From: JABJGO01 sp963921245
GTDB taxonomy: Bacteria > Pseudomonadota > Alphaproteobacteria > Rhodospirillales > Casp-alpha2
Direction of reading: 5' to 3'
Assembly: GCA_963921245.4 (NCBI GenBank)
Contig: CAWUEY030000001.1
Location: 1,798,001 to 1,862,000, forward strand
DNA length: 64,000 bases
Part shown: positions 27,018-35,395 of the stretch, piece by piece
Position numbering within the stretch: position 1 is the first letter of the stretch
Layout: every line of letters starts with the position of its first letter
Notes under the pieces: model-generated
Databases searched by the model: none
What the model saw: the letters and a program-made list of their open reading frames with translations, nothing else
What the model was told of the DNA's origin: nothing
Position numbers and translations under genes: made by a program

Positions 27018-27836
27018 ATGGCAGACCAAAAAGAAACCCTCCAGGCCCGCGCCAATGATACGGCATTGGTCCTGCGCGATGACCGGGATGGCATTGCGAC
27101 GATTACCCTTAACCGGGCGGACAAGTTCAATGCACTTTCCAGTGCGCTGATGGCGGCGCTTAAATCGACCCTGGAAGATATTGGATCGGACGGCAGCATT
27201 CGGGTGGTGGTCTTACGTGCCGAGGGCAAGGCGTTCAGCGCGGGTCACGATTTGCAGGAACTGGGTGCAAAGGAATCGCGAGACGAAGTGGATGCCTTGT
27301 TCAGTCAATGCAGTGACCTGATGCTTGGTATCACCCGCCTGCCCCAACCCGTGATTGCCCGTGTGGACGGGATCGCGACCGCCGCCGGGTGTCAGCTTGT
27401 CGCCACCTGCGATCTCGCTATTTCCTCATCCCGGGCCCGATTTGCCACCTCCGGGATTAATGTTGGTTTGTTTTGTGCGACACCGGGTGTTGCGCTCAGT
27501 CGGAATGTTCCTCGCAAGAAAGCCATGGAAATGCTGCTGACCGGCGATTTTATCGATGCCGATACGGCATTGCGGTTTGGCCTGGTCAATAATGTGGTTG
27601 AGGTTGAGGACCTTGACGAAGCCGTCGAGGCCCTGGCGAAAAAGGTTACCCGGCACGCCCCGAGCGCGATCGCCATGGGCAAGGCCCTGTTTTATCGACA
27701 GATCGAAGGCGGACTTGAACACGCCTATGACACGGCTGTGGATACCATTGTCGACAACATGGTTGAGGGTGAGGCGCGGGCCGGTATAGATGCCTTTGTC
27801 AACAAGCAGCCTATGCCAGATTGGGAAGATCGTTAG
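27018..27836 (+). CDS. Enoyl-CoA hydratase/isomerase family protein
   Basis: 272 residues of the crotonase fold. The N-terminal strand is GIATITLNRADKFNALS, the oxyanion-hole region GKAFSAGHDLQELG (residue 75 on), and the second contact lies in ATAAGCQLVATCDLAISS. The sequence GCQL replaces the usual GGG/GGC form, and a Glu at the hydratase catalytic position is not obvious, so isomerase or another crotonase reaction cannot be excluded. The C-terminus has APSAIAMGKALFYRQI. The ATG follows the rplM-divergent gap and the gene is alone on this strand. Confidence 0.9.
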   Translation: MADQKETLQARANDTALVLRDDRDGIATITLNRADKFNALSSALMAALKSTLEDIGSDGSIRVVVLRAEGKAFSAGHDLQELGAKESRDEVDALFSQCSDLMLGITRLPQPVIARVDGIATAAGCQLVATCDLAISSSRARFATSGINVGLFCATPGVALSRNVPRKKAMEMLLTGDFIDADTALRFGLVNNVVEVEDLDEAVEALAKKVTRHAPSAIAMGKALFYRQIEGGLEHAYDTAVDTIVDNMVEGEARAGIDAFVNKQPMPDWEDR

Positions 27837-28061
27837 AAACCGGGGTCCTTCTTGTCCTGATTCCGGTGGCCGGACACCACGGTTTTGCCATGATCTGTGG
27901 CAGAGCGCGTCTTTCGATACACCGGGGTCCCGGATGGCGGAATGGCGATGATATCGCTCCCGGGCACGGGATGGCTCTGATAACTCCGACAGCTCTGGTT
28001 TGGACGCCCCGGGGGTGCGCGCAGGCAACGGCGCTGAAACATCGGCGGCGCGAGGCGCAGA

Positions 28062-28379
28062 TCATTGGTTTTTTACGGTTTCCACAAGCTGTTCCAGCCC
28101 CGTCAGGGGTTTGCGGCTCTCGCCGTGGCGTTTCCCGTAGTACTCCAGCATGGCCTGAAATTCTTCCAGCTTGGTCGCGACATTGATGTTGCCGTTTTCC
28201 ACATGGATTGAGGCAAACGCCGAAAAGTTGGCGGCGGCATGCCGCAGACCAGCGGCAATGGTAAGAGGATTGACCCCGTCATTGAGCTTCGCATTGGCAT
28301 AGCCGATAAGCTCATTCGCCATTTCGAGTTCCCATTCGTGTTCCGATTTTCCATCCGGAACGCCGTGATCGTTCGCCAT
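28062..28379 (-). CDS. Small conserved helical protein of unknown function
   Basis: 105 residues, mostly helical, with an acidic N-terminus (DGKSEHEWELEMANELIG), then NAKLNDGVNPLTIAAGLRHAAANFSAFA, resembling the small DUF3144/DUF5076-type proteins of alphaproteobacteria that have AAGLRHAAA-like helices. I cannot decide the family by eye. No signal peptide or membrane segment. It stands alone between an enoyl-CoA hydratase gene and a divergent lipoprotein gene. Function unknown. Confidence 0.7.
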   Translation of the reverse strand: MANDHGVPDGKSEHEWELEMANELIGYANAKLNDGVNPLTIAAGLRHAAANFSAFASIHVENGNINVATKLEEFQAMLEYYGKRHGESRKPLTGLEQLVETVKNQ

Positions 28380-28486
28380 GTCATGATCCTTGAACTTCTG
28401 CCGGGCCGGGTTTCCGGCTTGATTACAAGAAGTATCGCGTTTATGTCCTACTGGCTAGAGATTTTCGTGAACCGGGATAATCAGCC

Positions 28487-28747
28487 ATGCGTCTATCCGG
28501 ATGTATTAGAACCGTTTTTGCTGGCGGCATGATGGTGCTCCTGACATCATGCGCCGGTATCGCCGTTTCTTCTGAAATCGTCGGCTCCACAGCCGACCGG
28601 GTGTGGATCAAACGTCCGTTTCTGGTTGAGGGGGATTCCGACGAGATTGCCGCCGAATTCTGTGCCAAAACCGATCGCACGGCGGTGTTTGAATCGGAAA
28701 TGGCTATCAGCGATGCCAAGCGTATCGCCATCTATCTCTGTCAGTAA
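28487..28747 (+). CDS. Small lipoprotein of unknown function
   Basis: 86 residues with a clear lipoprotein signal: MRLSGCIRTVFAGGMMVLLTSCAG, where LTSC is the lipobox and the Cys is about residue 22. The mature part has two further cysteines (AAEFCAKTD and the C-terminal IYLCQ) that could form a disulfide, and ends in one beta-rich segment. It has no homologue I can name. Divergent from the helical protein gene and close to the aldolase gene on the other strand. Confidence 0.75.
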   Translation: MRLSGCIRTVFAGGMMVLLTSCAGIAVSSEIVGSTADRVWIKRPFLVEGDSDEIAAEFCAKTDRTAVFESEMAISDAKRIAIYLCQ

Positions 28748-28774
28748 TTGCCGTCGTCTCAGCAAGCGTCCTGA

Positions 28775-29428
28775 TCACAGGATCGACTGGCCGGTTTTTG
28801 CCCAGTCCGCTAGGAACGCGTCCAGGCCCTTGTCCGTCATGGGATGCTTGAACATCTGCCACAACACACTGGGGGGCAGCGTAATCACGTGGGCACCCAT
28901 GCGCGCGGACTCCAGAACGTGCGCCACGTGACGGGCGGAGGCGACCAGGACTTCCGTGGAAAAATCGTAATTGGCATAGATGTCGATAATATCGCTGATT
29001 AGGTCCATGCCGTCCTGCCCGATGTCGTCGAGCCGTCCCACGAAGGGCGATATGAAAGCCGCGCCCGCCTTGGCGGCCAGAATGGCTTGCACCGATGAAA
29101 AACAGAGCGTCACATTGACCATCAGGCCGTTGCCGGAAAAGGTCTTACAGGCCCGAATACCATCAACCGTGAGCGGCACTTTGATGACCACGTTATCGGC
29201 GACCCTGGCCAGTTTCTCGCCTTCCTTGATCATCTCGTCATAGTCGGTCGCGGTGACCTCGGCGCTGACCGGGCCATGGACGAGGCCACAGATCTCGCGG
29301 GTCGTTTCGACGATGTCGCCCCCTGATTTCAGGATCAGCGACGGATTGGTGGTCACACCATCCACAAGGCCGGTTTCGGCCAGTTTGCGGATTTCCTCCA
29401 CATCGGCGGTATCAACAAAAAACTTCAT
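28775..29428 (-). CDS. fsa: Fructose-6-phosphate aldolase / small transaldolase family
   Basis: 217 residues, the short TalB-like form of class I aldolases. The N-terminus MKFFVDTADVEEIRKL leads to DGVTTNPSLILKSG, and the Schiff-base lysine lies in NVVIKVPLTVDG (about residue 85). Other landmarks are NVTLCFSSVQAILAAKAGA and SPFVGRLDDIGQDGMDLI, and the C-terminus has HVITLPPSVLWQM. The enzyme is either a transaldolase of the pentose phosphate pathway or a fructose-6-phosphate aldolase. The two cannot be told apart by eye, and many alphaproteobacteria use this gene as their transaldolase. Confidence 0.92.
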   Translation of the reverse strand: MKFFVDTADVEEIRKLAETGLVDGVTTNPSLILKSGGDIVETTREICGLVHGPVSAEVTATDYDEMIKEGEKLARVADNVVIKVPLTVDGIRACKTFSGNGLMVNVTLCFSSVQAILAAKAGAAFISPFVGRLDDIGQDGMDLISDIIDIYANYDFSTEVLVASARHVAHVLESARMGAHVITLPPSVLWQMFKHPMTDKGLDAFLADWAKTGQSIL

Positions 29429-29506
29429 CCCGTGTCTCTCACTGGTTGCAATTTTCGGCGTTTTATCAGGCCCGCTTCTGAGGTGCGAGCAAAATATTGA
29501 TCGGGA

Positions 29507-30847
29507 TCAGGCCGCAAAGATATCTCCATGCGTGCTCAGAACATCGGCAAAGGCGTCGACAAAGCCCTGACAATCGCCATCCGTCATGGGCAGACACAGG
29601 CTAATGTAACCGCGCTGGGCATAGGTAAAGCCGCGCATCATCATTTCCAGGTGGATGAGTTTCAGCTTGTCCGGGCTGTCGTTCAGGTCCTTTGGCGACA
29701 GGATTTCATTGGTCGAGGTATGAATCCCCAGAACCGAGCCGCTCCCTGTCATCTGCACCGCGGCCCCGTGTTTCGCGCAACAGTCATTCAGATCAGCTTT
29801 CAGGCGCTCACCCCTATCAAACAGCTCATCCGCCCTTTCCGCCGTAAACACCTGGCTCAGGCCAGCATAACCCGCGGCCATGGACATGACATTGTTGTTG
29901 AACGTGCCCGCGTGCCGGAGCGGGTTGCCCAAGCCTGGATCGAACTGGCCCATGACCGCTTCGCTGCCGCCGAAAGCACCGAAGCTGGCACCGCCGCCGA
30001 TGTACTTGCCAAGCGTGGTCATGTCCGGGGTGACCCCCATGCGCTGCTGCAAGCCGCCGGAAGCCGAACGCGACGTCATGACTTCATCGAAAATCAACAG
30101 AATACCGTGCTCGCGGGTGAACTGACGCAAGGCATCCAGATAGGCGCGCCTTGCCGGAATGCTGCCCCCTGCCCCCATGAGCGGTTCCACCAGGACCGCG
30201 GCCAGCTCAGAACGATTGGCCTTGAGGATAGCAAGACTGCCCTCGATATCGTTAAAGGGCGCGCGGGCGATATCAAAGGGGGCATTGAGCGCAGAGACCC
30301 CGCCGCTCGGAAAATACAGCACGCCCCCGTGATAGCCACTTTCCATAACCATGATCCGGTCTTTGCCGGTGAAGGCCCGTGCCGCGCCGATCGCCATCAG
30401 GTTGGCTTCGGTACCCGAGTTGGTGAACCGTACTTTGTCGATGGAGGCAAACCGGTTGCACACCTGTTCGGCGAGCAACCCTTCCCAGCGGTTCGGCGCA
30501 CCCAGGACGACCCCCGCATCGATGGCCTCTTTCAGGGCGTTTTTGATGATCTCGTTGGAATGGCCATAAAGACCGGCCGAGTACTCACCCAGAAAATCCG
30601 TATAACGATGACCGTCCATGTCGATCAGGTACGCGCCCTCGCCTTTGACCATGGCGACGGGAAACGGTTCGTAATGCAGGACCGTCCTGGTATTGCCGCC
30701 GGGCATCACGGCGGCGGCCTTTTGTGCCCGCTCATGACTGTTGGGGTTGGCGGCGATAAACCGATCCGTTACGTCGGCAAGCGCCGCTTTCAATCGATTG
30801 TCGCTTCGGCCTGAAATGTCGTTGAGGGTCATGCCATCATCCGCCAT
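29507..30847 (-). CDS. Class III aminotransferase, glutamate-1-semialdehyde aminomutase-like
   Basis: 446 residues of PLP fold type I. The start region carries ERAQKAAAVMPGGNTRTVLHY, GEGAYLIDMDGHRYTDFLGEYSAGLYGHS is the typical substrate-side region, SGTEANLMAIGAARAFTG the cofactor phosphate site, ILLIFDEVMT the PLP-aspartate strand, and TTLGKYIGGGASFGAFGG holds the Schiff-base Lys. It looks like the HemL-related aspartate aminotransferase family often annotated without a defined substrate. HemL itself is likely elsewhere, since alphaproteobacteria make ALA by the C4 route. Function beyond aminotransfer is not established. Confidence 0.85.
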   Translation of the reverse strand: MADDGMTLNDISGRSDNRLKAALADVTDRFIAANPNSHERAQKAAAVMPGGNTRTVLHYEPFPVAMVKGEGAYLIDMDGHRYTDFLGEYSAGLYGHSNEIIKNALKEAIDAGVVLGAPNRWEGLLAEQVCNRFASIDKVRFTNSGTEANLMAIGAARAFTGKDRIMVMESGYHGGVLYFPSGGVSALNAPFDIARAPFNDIEGSLAILKANRSELAAVLVEPLMGAGGSIPARRAYLDALRQFTREHGILLIFDEVMTSRSASGGLQQRMGVTPDMTTLGKYIGGGASFGAFGGSEAVMGQFDPGLGNPLRHAGTFNNNVMSMAAGYAGLSQVFTAERADELFDRGERLKADLNDCCAKHGAAVQMTGSGSVLGIHTSTNEILSPKDLNDSPDKLKLIHLEMMMRGFTYAQRGYISLCLPMTDGDCQGFVDAFADVLSTHGDIFAA

Positions 30848-31078
30848 GCGCTTTCTCTCTTTTTTTGCTAACGCAAAACAGGTACCCGTTTTGGTTGGGA
30901 AACCTGTCGATCAGCCGCTCATGCACCCTGTCTTTCATGGTTATCCCGCGTGCCTTGCGTCAGTATGGAAACGCTCGCGCTCACCGACACCATAAAACGC
31001 CTTCCATTAAACGCCCACCCTGAAACACCTTGACCGGGCTGGGCCCGGAATGGACGGTATAGCCCCGAATAGCGAGGG

Positions 31079-31126
31079 GGTTTGCCGAGCAAACCTCAGT
31101 GACGAAAGGGTTTGTCGAGCAAACCC
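31079..31126. repeat. Two related hairpins (GGTTTGC-CGA-GCAAACC type)
   Basis: 31079-31095 reads GGTTTGCCGAGCAAACC, a perfect 7-bp stem, and 31108-31126 reads GGGTTTGTCGAGCAAACCC with a 7-bp stem. They are 12 bases apart. Neither is followed by a T run, so they are not standard terminators. Confidence 0.6.
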
Positions 31127-31401
31127 GGGGGTGCAGTGCGGACGCACTTGTCCCTGTCACTGAACCCAACGTAGAGCAAAATAATTCGTTTGTCAAGGAA
31201 AAAATGCAAAAAAAGTGAAAAAAAACTTTCCCCCTTGACTCTCCCTGCCCCCCATATCCGTGGGGTGGGTTGTTTTACCGTGTAAATCCATAGCGTAGAT
31301 CGCACAGGCCGAACCCAGACCCGGCGGATGTTGCCCGGCAATACCCCAGAGCGTTTTAACCACCGTGACCCTTCAGGCCAATTGGCGCACTCAAGACGAT
31401 C

Positions 31402-31479
31402 GTTGACTGACAGGGGAAGGCGAAGCAATCACCGAAAGGCGTTGACCGACAGGTGAATGCGAAGCAATCACCGAGAGGT
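31402..31479. repeat. Two 39-bp tandem repeats (REP-like element)
   Basis: Two adjacent 39-bp copies with five mismatches, each containing GCGAAGCAATCACCGA. The core ATGCGAAGCAATCACC is a near hairpin. A related perfect palindrome occurs inside the mobile element at 55865-55899, so this looks like a genome-wide dispersed repeat. Confidence 0.6.
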
Positions 31480-31490
31480 GGGGTTAACCC

Positions 31491-32837
31491 TCATCTAGAG
31501 CCATTATCCGCGTCATCCCGCAGATTTTTGACGAGATCGCCGCCTTCATCTTCGAGAGCCTGACGCCGGTCCACGTATTCATTCAGCGTATCATAGAGAG
31601 ATTCAGTCCCTTTATTTAACTCCAGGCGATTTTCTGTCTGCCCGTCATTTAAGGATTTAATCCAGGCGCGGTAGTGTTCCTGATTAATCTCATAAATACG
31701 CGATAAAAGATTTGTGATCTCCTTTTGCAGGGCACTGTACTCCGGCGTATAGTAGGCGTTGGCGAACGAGTCGTATTCTCTTGTTTCGCTCAAGGGGTTC
31801 GACTGGGCTGTACTTGAAAGCAGCTTTCTTTCATCCCCGCGCTCGTAAGCTTCACGTAACTGATTAATTTTCTGAGTGAATTCCGCATCAGCTTCGGCGA
31901 ACGCCGTAAATACCTCGCCGTTCGCTTTGGCCAGCTTAACGGCGGCATCAATGCCTGCTTCCAGTTTGGCAATGGCATTATTGAAAGCCTCGGGATCATT
32001 CTCAATATCTTTGAAACCCGCCGACAGACCCAGTGCCGTCGAAGAAAATTGGCCGCCTGCGAAGATATCGGCATCAAACAAGGCATCTTCCAGATTGCCG
32101 TCCGCCGGTGCCAATCCGCCGTTCATCAATTTGGGATTGGGGTCATAATCCCCATACCCGTTTACTTTTAAAACAAGGGCTTCATGGGTATTTTTATCAT
32201 AAGTTGTCGATTTAACCGTATCAATCATGCTTTCCGGATTGAGAACCGTATCCTCGCCAAAATAGGCGCCAATCTGGTTCATTTTCCAGACGTTTTGGTA
32301 AATCCGGTTGCCTAAAGAAGAAAATCTTTCATAGAGTTCTTGCCATTCCTCCGGTGCTGCATCCCGGGCCGACTTGGCGATATCAATCATTTCCCGTGTG
32401 CTATAAATAATGCTGTCGAGTTCTCCCAGATTGATCTCGGTGGCATTTTTGTGGATTTTGGCGGCGTCCTGTTTACCCCAAAGTTCGGTATACGTCCGAT
32501 CATACCACGCCTGGTCATCGCGTTTGATGTCCACGTATTGTGTGCCATTGGCGGCGACCGGATGGAAATTCACCACGTATCCGGTCTGTGGCGGTGTACC
32601 GACGAAATCGGTCCATCCTGTGCGTGCGCCATCAATGGCCCGCGTCAGGAGAAGGCTGGCAGAGTGGCTGATATCGACCAGCACAGCGGGGTTCCGGCCC
32701 TCACGAGTATGTGCGCCAGCTCGGTCATGTTGGGTATGTACGGCCTGTTGTGGTGTGCCCTTTACTACAACGCTGCCGACTTTGACCGGCGGATTACGCA
32801 GCACGTCCATAATTTTTGAGGAAATACTCGATAACAT
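31491..32837 (-). CDS. Unrecognised 448-residue protein
   Basis: I cannot assign a family. The start is taken at the ATG at 32837 (MLSSISSKIMDVL); a TTG nine bases upstream is the only other choice. There is no signal peptide or membrane segment. The first 120 residues include a valine- and glycine-rich beta part and an ISHSASLLL segment. Residues 130-420 are mostly helical and charged, with repeated aromatic spacing (for example YERFSSLGNRIYQNVWKMNQ, YDSFANAYYTPEYSALQKE). The acidic C-terminus ends in DDADNGSR. It sits alone beside attL, outside the element, between repeat-rich intergenic regions; helical, charged structure suggests a scaffold or flagellum-type protein, but that is guesswork. 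Confidence 0.75.
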   Translation of the reverse strand: MLSSISSKIMDVLRNPPVKVGSVVVKGTPQQAVHTQHDRAGAHTREGRNPAVLVDISHSASLLLTRAIDGARTGWTDFVGTPPQTGYVVNFHPVAANGTQYVDIKRDDQAWYDRTYTELWGKQDAAKIHKNATEINLGELDSIIYSTREMIDIAKSARDAAPEEWQELYERFSSLGNRIYQNVWKMNQIGAYFGEDTVLNPESMIDTVKSTTYDKNTHEALVLKVNGYGDYDPNPKLMNGGLAPADGNLEDALFDADIFAGGQFSSTALGLSAGFKDIENDPEAFNNAIAKLEAGIDAAVKLAKANGEVFTAFAEADAEFTQKINQLREAYERGDERKLLSSTAQSNPLSETREYDSFANAYYTPEYSALQKEITNLLSRIYEINQEHYRAWIKSLNDGQTENRLELNKGTESLYDTLNEYVDRRQALEDEGGDLVKNLRDDADNGSR

Positions 32838-33284
32838 TACCTGCAATCTCTTTCTCTATTCTGATAGATTAAGTTACATGCGCCTTTATCATATTCCAAA
32901 TTTGTGATTACGTCGATCAAGTAAGATGCAAACAGAATTCGATTATCCAACTAACATGGTTAACAGGTTATTAAGGGACTGCTTCGACTATAGGTTTTTT
33001 GGCGTTATCATTGTTTGCAGAGCTCAGTATACTTTGGCTGTGGCTCATTGCATCCGCCGCCCGCGGGCAAAAACCGGTGCTGGATTAAGAGGTGTTGGAT
33101 TAAGAATGGGGGCTCACGCGAGGGCAGCGGCGAAGCGCAAGCGCGACTGGTCAGGGGTCAGGCCCCAGGCCCTAGGTTAGCCAGACAAAGGGTACCCAGG
33201 CCATGGGTAAAATTATTGTCGAGAAATCCTCGGCAGAGATAACAGGACGTCAAAACCCTCTTTGCTATGCATGACCCTGTTTTT

Positions 33285-33383
33285 TTACATATCTCGTTAA
33301 AACACAAAAAAAACCGCAGAAATCTGCGGTTTTTTCGTAATTAAACATATCTTTGGATATGACCCTGGCGACCCCAACGGGGT
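33285..33383. repeat. attL, 99-bp direct repeat with copy of tRNA-Glu 3' end
   Basis: Identical to 57091-57189 except for one base (T for C at the 13th position). It contains a copy of the tRNA-Glu terminator and ends in the last 18 bases of the tRNA (to 33383), after which the sequences diverge. Strand exchange would take place within the shared tRNA 3' end. Confidence 0.9.
33306..33335. terminator. Terminator copy in attL (bidirectional)
   Basis: An A8 run, CCGCAG-AAAT-CTGCGG stem-loop and T6, giving a rho-independent signal on both strands. It is the twin of the tRNA-Glu terminator at 57112-57141. Confidence 0.8.
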
Positions 33384-33560
33384 CACAACACCCCATAGTA
33401 GCCGTGGGTTACAGCGTCACGTGTCAATGCGCGTGTCAATGCTATTGACACGTGTCTAACACATCTATTTCATATCTATTTAGGAAACATTTTGCCGAAA
33501 ATAACCCAAATCAAGCCGCCGCGAGTAAATCCCAGCGCGCCCGATCCGTCCTCTCCGCGT

Positions 33561-34031
33561 TTATACCGCAGCAGGCAGTGTGACGTAATTTTGCGGATCT
33601 TCTCCATCAATATCAATTTTACTGATACCAGCCGTCGGTGTGCTTAGTCCTGATATATCTTCCACTGACATATCGGTCTCAAGGCCCAAATAGTCAATTA
33701 CCAACAGGCGAATGATCGTATCGGCGTTGTCATCAATTTGATTTTCACCCCGCTCCCATCGGCCAACAGTCAGCATTTCCTTGTGAACAATCCTGCCCAG
33801 TTCGGCTTGTGTTAAACCCATTTCAGTGCGCAGGAATCGAAGCTGCCTTCCGGCAAGCGCTGAATCCTGTGAGACGATGGCCTCGGCAATCAGGCGATGA
33901 AGGCTATTGACATTCGGTATCGTGAATACGGGTTCTCCCGCATCATCATCGAACGAGGGCAGGCCATGAATATACACATTATCCAACCCACATTCAGTAT
34001 ACCGATATACTTGAGGTGTTTTTTCAGCCAT
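33561..34031 (-). CDS. HTH-domain antitoxin-like protein
   Basis: 156 residues. The start at 34031 has a strong ribosome site (AGGAGGAACC before ATG). An HTH_XRE-type helix-turn-helix is at about residues 65-115 (RFLRTEMGLTQAELGRIVHK then TVGRWERGENQI), with a cysteine-poor N-terminal region. It follows the DUF4258-like gene by 14 bases, as in toxin-first MqsRA/HigBA-type modules, so it probably acts as antitoxin and repressor. The pairing with a DUF4258 toxin is inferred from order. Confidence 0.8.
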   Translation of the reverse strand: MAEKTPQVYRYTECGLDNVYIHGLPSFDDDAGEPVFTIPNVNSLHRLIAEAIVSQDSALAGRQLRFLRTEMGLTQAELGRIVHKEMLTVGRWERGENQIDDNADTIIRLLVIDYLGLETDMSVEDISGLSTPTAGISKIDIDGEDPQNYVTLPAAV

Positions 34032-34045
34032 GGTTCCTCCTATTT

Positions 34046-34363
34046 TCAAGACTCGTCCACCCACATTATCGTTATGATTTTTGCAGCGGGACGGTCATCC
34101 GATGGAATAGCTATGACTCTGACTTTTCTCCCATTTGAGTTTGGTGTCGTGCATTCCATGGAATACTTAAAACAACCTTTCTGTTTTGCTTCTTCGGCTT
34201 CATTAAAAACAAATCCATTTTTCAATACATGCAAGATATCACCCATGATAAGATTTCGATCATTCATTTTGGCCTTTGCGTGAGCAGTGACAAGCACGTC
34301 GAAGTCGGAATCATTAGCAATTCTGCGGATATGCTCCGTTGCCTCAGTCGGCCCCATACGCAT
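34046..34363 (-). CDS. DUF4258-like toxin of a toxin-antitoxin pair
   Basis: 105 residues. The landmarks VTAHAKAKMNDRNLIMGDILHVLKNG, and the C-terminal KVRVIAIPSDDRPAAKIITIMW, match DUF4258, a small family related to RelE/MqsR-fold mRNA interferases. The His in TAHAKAKM and later conserved Arg are in the expected places. It is followed by an HTH gene on the same strand 14 bases downstream. Toxin activity is inferred from the family and order only. Confidence 0.8.
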   Translation of the reverse strand: MRMGPTEATEHIRRIANDSDFDVLVTAHAKAKMNDRNLIMGDILHVLKNGFVFNEAEEAKQKGCFKYSMECTTPNSNGRKVRVIAIPSDDRPAAKIITIMWVDES

Positions 34364-34552
34364 TAAACATACTCACGAAAAGATAATGGTTCCCGAATAT
34401 GTATCATCGTGATATATATTTGAAAAAAGATTAAGGGTCATGCTAGCAGAGCTGGTGACCGCGCCCTACAGGGGCTGGTCAGGCGCCGGGCGAAATGCGT
34501 TTGCATAACTCACGTATTCCGAGCGATCGCCAAGGACAAGCCCCGGAAATAT

Positions 34553-34580
34553 TTGTCAATACAGTAAACATTTGTATACT
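34553..34580 (+). promoter_or_regulatory. Sigma-70 promoter for the 34668 gene pair
   Basis: TTGTCA at 34553-34558, a 16-base spacer and TATACT at 34575-34580, about 90 bases before the ATG at 34668. The 14-bp tandem repeat just downstream could be the operator. Confidence 0.6.
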
Positions 34581-34615
34581 GGATATTGTGTTTTTTGTTG
34601 AAAATAAAACACACC

Positions 34616-34642
34616 CATGATCGTTAAGTCATGATCGTTAAG
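34616..34642. promoter_or_regulatory. 14-bp tandem repeat downstream of the promoter (operator candidate)
   Basis: CATGATCGTTAAG occurs twice with a 14-base period (34616-34628 and 34630-34642). It lies between the promoter and the ribosome site of the unknown gene pair, the usual place for a repressor site. Confidence 0.5.
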
Positions 34643-34667
34643 ACAGAACTTGATCAGGAGACACGGC

Positions 34668-34979
34668 ATGACCCGGGCAACTGTTTGTCCACCTGAAACG
34701 GTTCAGGTGCTTTATAAGCGGGCGGGGCAGACCCATGTCTTTACATCCCCGGACCTGAACGGATTACACATCGGTAATTCCGACCTGGAGGCTGCGTTTA
34801 AGTTGATTGTTGATGCGATCAGCGCACTGGTTGAAGCGGATACCGGGGCAACCACGGCCTACAAGCTTGATATGTCGTTCGAGGAATTTGAAACTTCCAT
34901 TAGACCTTCGCAGGATGGCGGCGTAGTGGATTTTAACCTGCTGGCCCCGTCCCTGACGGCGACAGCGCACGCGGCGTAA
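34668..34979 (+). CDS. Unknown small protein, first gene of a pair
   Basis: 103 residues from the ATG at 34668, which has AGGAG 8 bases upstream; the longer frame from 34650 lacks one. No family recognised. The chain is a mix of beta strands and helices with AAFKLIVDAISALVEAD and a FEEFETSIR segment, and no membrane part. It forms a two-gene unit with the next gene, behind its own promoter and tandem repeat, a layout also seen in toxin-antitoxin modules, but neither protein has a known toxin or HTH motif. Confidence 0.6.
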   Translation: MTRATVCPPETVQVLYKRAGQTHVFTSPDLNGLHIGNSDLEAAFKLIVDAISALVEADTGATTAYKLDMSFEEFETSIRPSQDGGVVDFNLLAPSLTATAHAA

Positions 34980-34997
34980 TGCTCCCAAAAAGGCGTG

Positions 34998-35309
34998 ATG
35001 AGCAAGCCGCCTGTCGTGCAGCGTTATATCTATCATCGCAGTGTCGTTGCGATGCTGAAGAACGCTGGCGGGACGCTCCTCCCTCAACACCGGATGGGAT
35101 TCACGGTTTGGCGCACGAGTGCAGGCAAGTCTTTCACCCTAACGGATCCCATAGAGATTTCCGGTGATACACTTGTTTACGAGGAGGAATTTATGCTCGA
35201 CTTCAGGGAACATCTTATTGATCTGCTCCGGGATACGCCGCCCAATCATGGCGACCAGGGTTCAGTACAGGCCAGAAAGAAAAGGGACTGGAAAAACCCG
35301 GAGTTGTAA
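34998..35309 (+). CDS. Unknown small protein, second gene of a pair
   Basis: 103 residues from the ATG at 34998 (an in-frame GTG lies one codon upstream), beginning MSKPPVVQRYIYHRSVVAML. It has a LPQHRMGFTVWRTSAGKSFTL beta part and an acidic helix (FMLDFREHLIDLLRD), ending in a basic tail. No recognised family. It follows the previous gene after 18 bases, suggesting one transcript. Function unknown. Confidence 0.6.
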   Translation: MSKPPVVQRYIYHRSVVAMLKNAGGTLLPQHRMGFTVWRTSAGKSFTLTDPIEISGDTLVYEEEFMLDFREHLIDLLRDTPPNHGDQGSVQARKKRDWKNPEL

Positions 35310-35345
35310 TATGAGTTTTGGGGCGAAGTGACCCATGCCTAATAT

Positions 35346-35392
35346 GCGGCAGTGCCGCAATGTTTTCCTTGCAGTAAGCGCGGCATTGCCGC
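35346..35392. promoter_or_regulatory. Two palindromic operators upstream of higBA
   Basis: GCGGCA-G-TGCCGC at 35346-35358 and GCGGCA-T-TGCCGC at 35380-35392 are perfect 13-bp palindromes 34 bp apart, about three helical turns. The second ends three bases before the toxin start. They are very probably sites for the HTH antitoxin. Confidence 0.7.
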
Positions 35393-35395
35393 ACT

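Larger units (their letters stand above)
30848..31490. other. Intergenic region with hairpins and a tandem repeat
   Basis: About 640 bases with no credible ORF. It holds two similar hairpins (31079-31126), a low-complexity A-rich patch at 31196-31232 and two 39-bp tandem repeats at 31402-31479. It separates the aminotransferase from the unrecognised gene beside the mobile element. Confidence 0.55.
32838..33560. other. Intergenic region containing attL of the integrated element
   Basis: About 720 bases with no gene I can support. It includes the 99-bp attL (33285-33383) with its terminator copy, then 33410-33460 with three copies of a GTGTCAAT/ATTGACAC motif in direct and inverted order, possibly integrase arm sites or promoters. 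A GC-rich patch at 33100-33180 lies outside the element. Confidence 0.55.
34364..34667. other. Intergenic, divergent promoters with tandem repeat
   Basis: About 300 bases between divergent genes. It carries the promoter at 34553-34580 and the 14-bp tandem repeat at 34616-34642 for the rightward pair. No other gene was recognised. Confidence 0.5.

Noticed and set aside
27833..28042. 69-residue frame on the minus strand after the small helical gene
   Set aside because: Arginine- and proline-rich with no good ribosome site; could be a real small protein (ending GHRNQDKKDPGF) but not supportable.
29528..30814. 428-residue frame on the plus strand
   Set aside because: Antisense of the class III aminotransferase gene; no ribosome site or domain.
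31402..31479. Short repeats that might be a CRISPR array
   Set aside because: Only two adjacent copies with no spacers and no cas genes nearby; better described as tandem or REP-like repeats.
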